A DNA stretch of 64,000 bases from Elusimicrobiota bacterium (lineage in GTDB: Bacteria > Elusimicrobiota > Elusimicrobia > Elusimicrobiales > UBA9959), in contig JAAYVG010000012.1 of the NCBI GenBank assembly GCA_012517285.1, forward strand, positions 1 to 64,000, given 5' to 3'. A model generated the notes under the pieces. That model was not told the origin of the DNA. It saw only the letters and a program-made list of their open reading frames with translations, and made no database searches. The translations under genes were made by a program, and so were the position numbers. Below, one piece after another: positions 58,394-64,000 of the stretch. The stretch's first letter is position 1. Each line of letters opens with the position of its first letter.

Positions 58394-59179
58394 ATGAAGA
58401 AAAACATACTTGCATTGGTTTTAGTATCATTTAGTTTTAGTGTCGTTTATGCTTTTGATTTTGAAAATGATTTGGAGTTTAATAATGGTTCGTCAGCTTT
58501 AAATATTCCTTCACCCAATCGTTTGATAGATAAGTCAGTTTCATCAAAGGTTTCATCATCTTCTGTTACTGATGGCGAGGGGTTTGATTCCTCTTTACCT
58601 AAGACCCCTCCACCCGATACTGTTCTTTACAGGGTTATGAGTGATGAAGAGAATGTGAGCAAGGGTGGGATTGCTGATGCAGATGATTTTGATATAGCTT
58701 CTATAGATGATATAAAATATTTCGATATAGTAACAAAGGCCGCAGAGGAACAAGGCTTTGACAGAGAGCTTGTGCTTGCAATAATTATGAAAGAATCTCG
58801 CTTCAATGCAAGAGCTAAAAGTAGTGTTGGTGCTGTTGGCCTTATGCAGCTTATGCCTGATACTGCAAGGTGGCTCGGGTTAAAAAACACCTCAAAACTC
58901 ACTGATCCTGAGACCAATGTAAGGTATGGTATAAAGTATATGAGATATCTGTTTTCAGAAATTTCTCCTGATGTGGATTATTCAAATCTTTCAAAAGAAG
59001 ATGTGAGCAGGCAGGAGATAATAAAATCAATAGCTGCCTATAACTGTGGACCTGGGAATGTTAAAAAATATGATAAACATCCTTACGATGGGATTCCTCC
59101 GTTTAAAGAAACCAAGAACTATGTAAAAAAAGTTCCTTTGTATTTTATTCATTTTGAAGATCTTCTCTCATCTAAATAA
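58394..59179 (+). CDS. Lytic murein transglycosylase (SLT domain)
   Basis: The 261-residue exported enzyme cleaves peptidoglycan glycan strands. It has a signal peptide (1-21, VVYAFD) and a Ser-rich linker (about 30-75), then the Slt domain from about 115: LVLAIIMKESRFNARAKSS with catalytic Glu134, GAVGLMQLMPDTA, NVRYGIKYM and AAYNCGPGNV. The linker is long for the fold and may anchor or position the domain. Its consensus promoter leaves almost no leader. Confidence 0.92.
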   Translation: MKKNILALVLVSFSFSVVYAFDFENDLEFNNGSSALNIPSPNRLIDKSVSSKVSSSSVTDGEGFDSSLPKTPPPDTVLYRVMSDEENVSKGGIADADDFDIASIDDIKYFDIVTKAAEEQGFDRELVLAIIMKESRFNARAKSSVGAVGLMQLMPDTARWLGLKNTSKLTDPETNVRYGIKYMRYLFSEISPDVDYSNLSKEDVSRQEIIKSIAAYNCGPGNVKKYDKHPYDGIPPFKETKNYVKKVPLYFIHFEDLLSSK

Positions 59180-59239
59180 TCTTGTTAGTATGTTTTATGT
59201 TTCCTCTAAGACTCTTTAATCGCTTATATATAGATTAGT

Positions 59240-59416
59240 GTTCACTGAAAAAGCCTAACAGTGGAGGTGGGGGTATAAACGAAAAACTGTATAAAAAGTT
59301 TAAAAATTTATATCCAAACTGCAAGGTTTTTGATTATTGTTAATAAATCTAAAAGTGACATACGAGATTACTTCCAGTTTTTCTTCCCAGACAACTAAAC
59401 AACCAGATAACTAAAT
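59240..59416 (+). repeat. Dispersed element, copy R5
   Basis: It begins GTTCACTGAAAAAGCCTAAC, then continues with the ACTGTATAAAAAGTTTAAAAATT block shared with the element at 21724, and ends AACAACCAGATAACTAAATTT as in the element at 13771. It thus combines parts of two subtypes. The right end abuts the TATAAT box of the TPR gene. It lies in the 252-bp gap after the transglycosylase gene. Confidence 0.65.
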
Positions 59417-59419
59417 TTG

Positions 59420-59425
59420 TATAAT
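59420..59425 (+). promoter_or_regulatory. Candidate -10 box for a leaderless TPR transcript
   Basis: TATAAT lies 6 nt before the ATG at 59432, directly after the dispersed element. No Shine-Dalgarno and no clear -35. Confidence 0.45.
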
Positions 59426-59431
59426 TTTATA

Positions 59432-60682
59432 ATGGAAGACTTTGATAGAATAGAGTATTATACCAGAATAATTGATGAGCTTTCATCAAAAAATGATGAT
59501 AATGAGGAGCTTTTTTGGGCTTACATTGAAAGGGGAATAGCTTATTTTAATAATGTGGAATATGATCTTGCAGCAAGGGATTTTGAGGCTGCTATAGATA
59601 TAAATCCTGATGAGGCTGTCAGTTATTATAATCTGGGGATAATAGCAAAGCAGAGAAATAATTTTGATAGGGCTGTGGATTACTTCAAAAAGGTTATAGA
59701 GCTTGATGTCAATAACAACAATGCTTATTATGAGCTCGGGCTTGTTATGAATGAGATAAAAAATTATGAGTCTGCTTTGGATTATTTTTCAAAGGCGATC
59801 TCATATGGAAGAAAAACTGCTGATGTCTTTTATAACAGGGCAATTTCATTTGTAGCTCTTAACAGGCTGGATGAGGCACTTAAAAGCATTAATGCAGCGA
59901 TTAAGTTGAAACAGTCAAATCCTCTTTATTATATTGTACGATCAAATATTTATCTTTCCAATCACAATTATTTTAATTCTATAGCTGATTTAACTTCTGC
60001 TATAAGGCTCAAACCAGAGTTCCCAAGCTACAGATTTAACAGAGCAATTACATATGCAACAGTTGCATCTTGCATAAAGTTTTCAACTGATTCTTCTAAT
60101 AGTATTTTGATTGAAAAGGCTCGTGAGATATCAAATGATTTTAAAGGTGAAAACTTTAATCTTTATTATACGCTTGCAGAGTATGATATAAACAAGGCTA
60201 TAGATAAAGAGGTTAGCCTGTATCGAAATCCTGAGAATATAACTCCATCGTATTATCTTACAAGGGGTGCTATATATCTTTCATGGGGAAAGGAGATAGA
60301 TGCTGTTTATAATTTTGTTATGGCTAAAAGGTCAATAAAAATGCTTGATAGAGAAATATCGGATGATCTCAGATCAGAGTATTTGCCATCAAAATTTTAT
60401 CTTATGAAGGCATTGATACACCTCTATCTTGATGACTATGATGAGGCAAAAAAAAATCTTGATGTAATGCTTAACAATGACGCAATGTCTGAAAGGCTTG
60501 ATTTGCTCTATGCTTGCTACTGGTGGTCAAGGGAAAAGGATTTTGAGAAAACTAATTTCTGGTTTCAGAGAGCATTTAAAAAAGGGTTTGATATTTACAA
60601 TCTTGTTGATGACCTCTTTGAAGGGCGTTTCCTCAGAAGCTTTTTCTTTGAGTTAGAAAAGCGAAATCTTATAAACTTCTAA
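59432..60682 (+). CDS. Tetratricopeptide-repeat protein
   Basis: The 416-residue protein has no signal peptide. It holds about six TPR units from residue 25, of form A..F..ERG.AYFN..EYD.A..DFE.AI..NP (about 28-60), then YNLG..AKQRNNFDRAVDYFKK (about 67-90), and further units to about 200. A second TPR-like part lies at about 235-400. It probably mediates protein contacts in the cytosol. The partner is unknown. Confidence 0.88.
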   Translation: MEDFDRIEYYTRIIDELSSKNDDNEELFWAYIERGIAYFNNVEYDLAARDFEAAIDINPDEAVSYYNLGIIAKQRNNFDRAVDYFKKVIELDVNNNNAYYELGLVMNEIKNYESALDYFSKAISYGRKTADVFYNRAISFVALNRLDEALKSINAAIKLKQSNPLYYIVRSNIYLSNHNYFNSIADLTSAIRLKPEFPSYRFNRAITYATVASCIKFSTDSSNSILIEKAREISNDFKGENFNLYYTLAEYDINKAIDKEVSLYRNPENITPSYYLTRGAIYLSWGKEIDAVYNFVMAKRSIKMLDREISDDLRSEYLPSKFYLMKALIHLYLDDYDEAKKNLDVMLNNDAMSERLDLLYACYWWSREKDFEKTNFWFQRAFKKGFDIYNLVDDLFEGRFLRSFFFELEKRNLINF

Positions 60683-61998
60683 ACCATTATCCTGTCGATA
60701 AATTCTATGTAGTGCATAACCTCTGTATGATATGATGTCTTTGAACCGTATCCTATTTGCATCAGGCAGCTTGTTGCTGATACAAGTGTTATATCTGCTT
60801 GAGTTATTGATATGTTTGTCATCTTCCTTGATAGTATTGCAGCTGAAAACTCTGGTTCTGAAAATGCATAGGCACCTGCACCACCGCAGCATAGGTTTGA
60901 TTCATTCATTTCTATAAGATTTTCTTTTAAAACTGGCTTTAACACATCATCCTCATTAGTTTTTAAGTCTTGATTATTATAAGCCTTGCAGGAATGATGT
61001 ATGGTTACCTTCTTATCCTTTATATAGTCAAAGTTTATATTTTTTATATGCTCTGGTTTTACAACCTCTATTATATCCCTGACATTTGATGAAAAATCAA
61101 CAGCTCTTTTATACATATTTTCATCATCCATGAACATTTGCGGATATGTCTTCATAAATGCTATGCAGCTTGAACAGTCTCCGACAATAAATGCATCAGG
61201 ATTTGCTGCTTTTATTTTTTCATAAAGCTCTATGTTTTTTGTAGCAAGCTTTCTGGCATCATCAAGTGAACCGTAGTTGTATGATATCAGCCCGCAGCAT
61301 TCATTGTTCATAAACACACCATTGCCATATATTTTTTTGAGGACATTTATGCTTGATCTCCCAACATTAGTAAAAAGATAATCCGTTCCACAGGTGGCAA
61401 AGTAAATCCATTTTATATCAGTCTCATCGGTAAGATGCTTTATCTCAGTGTGAAGAAATTTTTTAGGGGTTTTTATAAGTTTTTTATAACCCTTTGATAG
61501 CGATGGATATCCTAAAAGATAGAAAAGGCCTAATTTGTCAGCGAGATATGACAGTTTTATCCGGTGAAGAAAAAATAAAAATTTAAGGCATATATCAAAA
61601 AGTTTTTTTTCACCCTTTAAATAGATTATTATTTTATATATCAGAGAATTGTTGTGTCCCTGTTCTTCCCTTCTTGCCTCAAGAACTATATCCTCTGTCT
61701 GAACCTTTCCGTAGCACACATCTGTGCATGCGCCACAGAGAAGGCAGGTATCAATAGTATATTTTGCAGTGTTGACGTCAGTGTATTTCCCTTCTATTAA
61801 CATCCTTACTATTTGGTTTCTTCCACGAGGGGAAAGTGTTTCCTTTTTCCCAACCAGATATGTTGGACAGTTCTCAAGACAGTATCCGCATCTCGTACAC
61901 TGTGAAACTGCATCATATATATCCTTAACTCCATTTTTTGTTATCAGTTCTTTCAGATGTAAATTATGGGTGTATAATTCATTCCTATAGTTTCTCAT
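60679..61998 (-). CDS. glcF: Glycolate oxidase iron-sulfur subunit GlcF-like
   Basis: The 439-residue electron-transfer subunit has two 4Fe-4S clusters, CTRCGYCLENCPTY (about 35-48) and CLLCGACTDVC (about 85-95), and two CCG domains (MNNECCGLIS, about 227, and ESNLCCGGAGAY, about 363). It overlaps the upstream FAD subunit by 4 nt. In GlcDEF-type enzymes it passes electrons from the 2-hydroxy-acid dehydrogenase to the quinone pool. The exact substrate (glycolate or D-lactate) cannot be told. It converges on the TPR gene with a 4-nt overlap. Confidence 0.85.
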   Translation of the reverse strand: MRNYRNELYTHNLHLKELITKNGVKDIYDAVSQCTRCGYCLENCPTYLVGKKETLSPRGRNQIVRMLIEGKYTDVNTAKYTIDTCLLCGACTDVCYGKVQTEDIVLEARREEQGHNNSLIYKIIIYLKGEKKLFDICLKFLFFLHRIKLSYLADKLGLFYLLGYPSLSKGYKKLIKTPKKFLHTEIKHLTDETDIKWIYFATCGTDYLFTNVGRSSINVLKKIYGNGVFMNNECCGLISYNYGSLDDARKLATKNIELYEKIKAANPDAFIVGDCSSCIAFMKTYPQMFMDDENMYKRAVDFSSNVRDIIEVVKPEHIKNINFDYIKDKKVTIHHSCKAYNNQDLKTNEDDVLKPVLKENLIEMNESNLCCGGAGAYAFSEPEFSAAILSRKMTNISITQADITLVSATSCLMQIGYGSKTSYHTEVMHYIEFIDRIMV

Positions 61999-64000
61999 AT
62001 TTCATATCTTCCATAAACCTTTTCAGTTAAAAATGCATTGAAAAGATTTTCTCTATCAAAAGCATTCTTTATTCTTATACCAATAGAAGTATAATTTGTT
62101 ATATTAGCTGGTTTAGTAAATTTATTATCTGGGATCTTTTTTGAAATTTTGAATGTTGCTGATGTTATAAATCCAAGTGTCCCGAGGCTTCCTATCATAA
62201 GCTTTGTTATATCATATCCGCTTGTATCCTTTATGTTCTTACCGCCAAGCCTTATAAAACTTCCATCAGATAGTATTAGATCCATAGATAAGATTAGGTC
62301 TCTTATCCCAACAAATCGTTTTTCTGCTATCATTCCACCAACTGTGCCATTATCATCTGGAAGTGATATATAAAATTCTTCATTTATTAAAAAATCTTTA
62401 AGCTTTTTTATTTCAATTCCTGACTCAACAGTTATCGTTAGATTTTCTCTATCAAAATCAAGAATTTTTTGTATTGGTGCCGATGATAGTATGGAATGAT
62501 CCGCTGGTAATGTCTTGATGGATGTTTGTTTCCCACATATTAATGATCTGATCTTTTTAGAGTGTCTGGTTTTTATCTCCTCAATCATAGCTTTTACATT
62601 GTCTGAAATCTCAAACTCTTTTCTCTTCAATTTTTTCAAATCATTAGTTATAGGTATTTTTTTATAGGGATTTGATATCTCCTTCTTATCAATTGCCTTT
62701 TTTATTCTTCTAAAAAGATCTATTGTTTTTTTATCATACTGCCATAGCATAAAAGCTCTCTTCTCTACACCAACACCATGTTCGGCGCTTATTGTACCGC
62801 CGCTATAAATATACTCCTTCAAAATATCCTTTGCCACTCGCCTTATCCTGTTTGTTTCCTTGACATCCCTTTCATCAAAGACAATCTGTGGATGAATGTT
62901 TCCATCACCTGCGTGAAAAACAAGATTTGCTTTAAGTCTATGGTCATCTATTATTTTCTTTATCTTTTTAACTGTGTTTACAAGCTCTGATCTCGGAACA
63001 CAGCCATCTTCAACCAATATGTTGTTTGCTATCTTTGCCAATGATGGATATGTCTCCTTCCTAAGTTTCCATAATTTTTCTGATTCTTTTTTGTCATCAG
63101 AAAATTTAATATTAAAGGCAGAGTTATTATTAAAGATTTTTAATATCTCATTTTGTTCTTTATCAATTTCTCTTTTGTCATCTGAATCTATCTCTGTTAT
63201 TAAAACTGCCTGAGTCTCATCTGATATTTCAATATCCTTTGTCTTTGTCAGCTCTATAGCAAGCCTGTCAAGTGCCTCCAAAGATTTTGGAACTATTCCC
63301 TGTTTGATTATATCAGCAACGGCCTGCATAGCATCATCAAGCGATTTAAACTCTGAATATATGGTCAAAAAATATTTAGGTATTGGAAGAATTTTTAGAT
63401 ATGCTTTCTTTACTATTCCAAGTGTTCCCTCGCTTGCGATAAAAAGGCTCATAATATCAGGACCATAGTCCTCAATACTATATGTTGCCTCTGTCCCATC
63501 AGGAAGTATAACATCTAATTTAACAACATTGTTTGATGTAACACCATATTTCAGACACTGTGGCCCACCAGCATTTTCTCCAATATTTCCACCTATTGTT
63601 GAAACCTTCTGACTTGATGGATCTGGTGGATAAAAATATCCAAATTTTTCTAACTCCTCCTGTAGCTTTATGTTAACAACTCCAGGTTCAACAACTGCTA
63701 TATTGTTTGTTGTGTCTATTTGAATTATTCTGTTAAGAGCACTTAGGTTTATAACAAATCCGCCCTTCTGGTTTGTTGCGCCACCACTTAGGTTTGTTCC
63801 AGCCAGCCTCGGTGTAAAAGATACTGAATGGTTGTATAAAATCTTTAAGACTGGCTGGATATCAGAAGCTTTTTTTATGTGTATAACACCACATGGCTTT
63901 GCCCTTATCATTGAGGCATCATATGAATACAACGATCTGTTTAAGTCATCAATACTTATATTTTCAACTCCAACAACTTCTCCTATTTCCTGTGTTATAC
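61995..64000 (-). CDS. FAD-linked oxidase: GlcD-GlcE fusion (5' partial)
   Basis: The frame stays open to the right edge of the window: ITQEIGEVVGVENISIDDLN precedes the TTG at 63932, as in GlcD N-termini, so the true start lies outside. The first ~440 residues are a complete GlcD-type unit: PRLAGTNLSGGA, YPPDPSSQKVSTIGGN, GPQCLKYGVTSN, and HAGDGNIHPQ plus SGGTISAEHGVG. The last ~190 residues form a second FAD-binding-like unit (GIEIKKLKDFL, DDNGTVGGM, RDLILSMDLIL, GGKNIKDTSGYDITKLMIGS) that matches GlcE. The fusion is 4 nt ahead of glcF. Confidence 0.82.
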   Translation of the reverse strand, partial: ITQEIGEVVGVENISIDDLNRSLYSYDASMIRAKPCGVIHIKKASDIQPVLKILYNHSVSFTPRLAGTNLSGGATNQKGGFVINLSALNRIIQIDTTNNIAVVEPGVVNIKLQEELEKFGYFYPPDPSSQKVSTIGGNIGENAGGPQCLKYGVTSNNVVKLDVILPDGTEATYSIEDYGPDIMSLFIASEGTLGIVKKAYLKILPIPKYFLTIYSEFKSLDDAMQAVADIIKQGIVPKSLEALDRLAIELTKTKDIEISDETQAVLITEIDSDDKREIDKEQNEILKIFNNNSAFNIKFSDDKKESEKLWKLRKETYPSLAKIANNILVEDGCVPRSELVNTVKKIKKIIDDHRLKANLVFHAGDGNIHPQIVFDERDVKETNRIRRVAKDILKEYIYSGGTISAEHGVGVEKRAFMLWQYDKKTIDLFRRIKKAIDKKEISNPYKKIPITNDLKKLKRKEFEISDNVKAMIEEIKTRHSKKIRSLICGKQTSIKTLPADHSILSSAPIQKILDFDRENLTITVESGIEIKKLKDFLINEEFYISLPDDNGTVGGMIAEKRFVGIRDLILSMDLILSDGSFIRLGGKNIKDTSGYDITKLMIGSLGTLGFITSATFKISKKIPDNKFTKPANITNYTSIGIRIKNAFDRENLFNAFLTEKVYGRYEI

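Overview
The window is AT-rich DNA from a Gram-negative (two-membrane) bacterium. It carries LptF/LptG-type permeases, a TonB-dependent receptor, a PorV-like outer-membrane protein and a SprA/Sov-type giant translocon. The protein set and the 16S gene look like an uncultured or poorly sampled phylum. I cannot place it without a 16S search and do not name a taxon. No phage, plasmid or CRISPR signature is seen.

Layout: (1) 1-12.7 kb is an envelope/secretion region. It holds a TIG-repeat surface protein with a sorting-type C-terminus, a PorV-family protein, a broken RluD-type gene, lptF-lptG on the minus strand, a 1765-residue SprA homologue, a DedA protein and two paralogous exported proteins. 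(2) 12.8-25.8 kb is mostly housekeeping: an exported protein, hpt-ftsH-cdaA, a 28-residue YbbR-anchor-like ORF, an M29 aminopeptidase, carbamate kinase, thrC, recG, psd-pssA and a PspC protein. (3) 25.76-27.74 kb is a short cobalamin riboswitch controlling a BtuB-like receptor. (4) 27.8-47.2 kb is the information-processing block: tRNA-Thr, yajQ, then 16S-tRNA-Ile-tRNA-Ala-23S-5S, followed only about 40 nt later by rplJ-rplL-rpoB-rpoC-rpsL-rpsG-fusA. The usual secE-nusG-rplK-rplA genes are absent upstream. (5) 47.3-52.5 kb is a signalling group: an OmpR-type regulator with a degenerate receiver, a CheY-like receiver, a thioredoxin-fold exported protein and a membrane histidine kinase. (6) 52.5-64 kb holds an aldolase-metF-lepB operon and typA on the minus strand, a lytic transglycosylase and a TPR protein on the plus strand, then glcF and a GlcD-GlcE fusion on the minus strand that runs off the window.

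Three patterns cut across the genes. First, a family of about 180-275 bp intergenic elements with ends like GGG(N)CACTGAAAAAGTCTA occurs at least five times, usually directly after stop codons; related heptamer-repeat hairpins also sit in the 16S-tRNA-Ile spacer. Second, several genes without a Shine-Dalgarno sequence have a TATAAT/TAAAAT box 6-9 nt before the ATG, which suggests leaderless mRNAs, whereas operon-internal genes have good Shine-Dalgarno sites. Third, a PorV-like protein, a SprA-like translocon and a secreted protein with a sorting-type C-terminus lie together, which suggests a type IX-like export route.

All functions are read from motifs and family knowledge; no database search was run.
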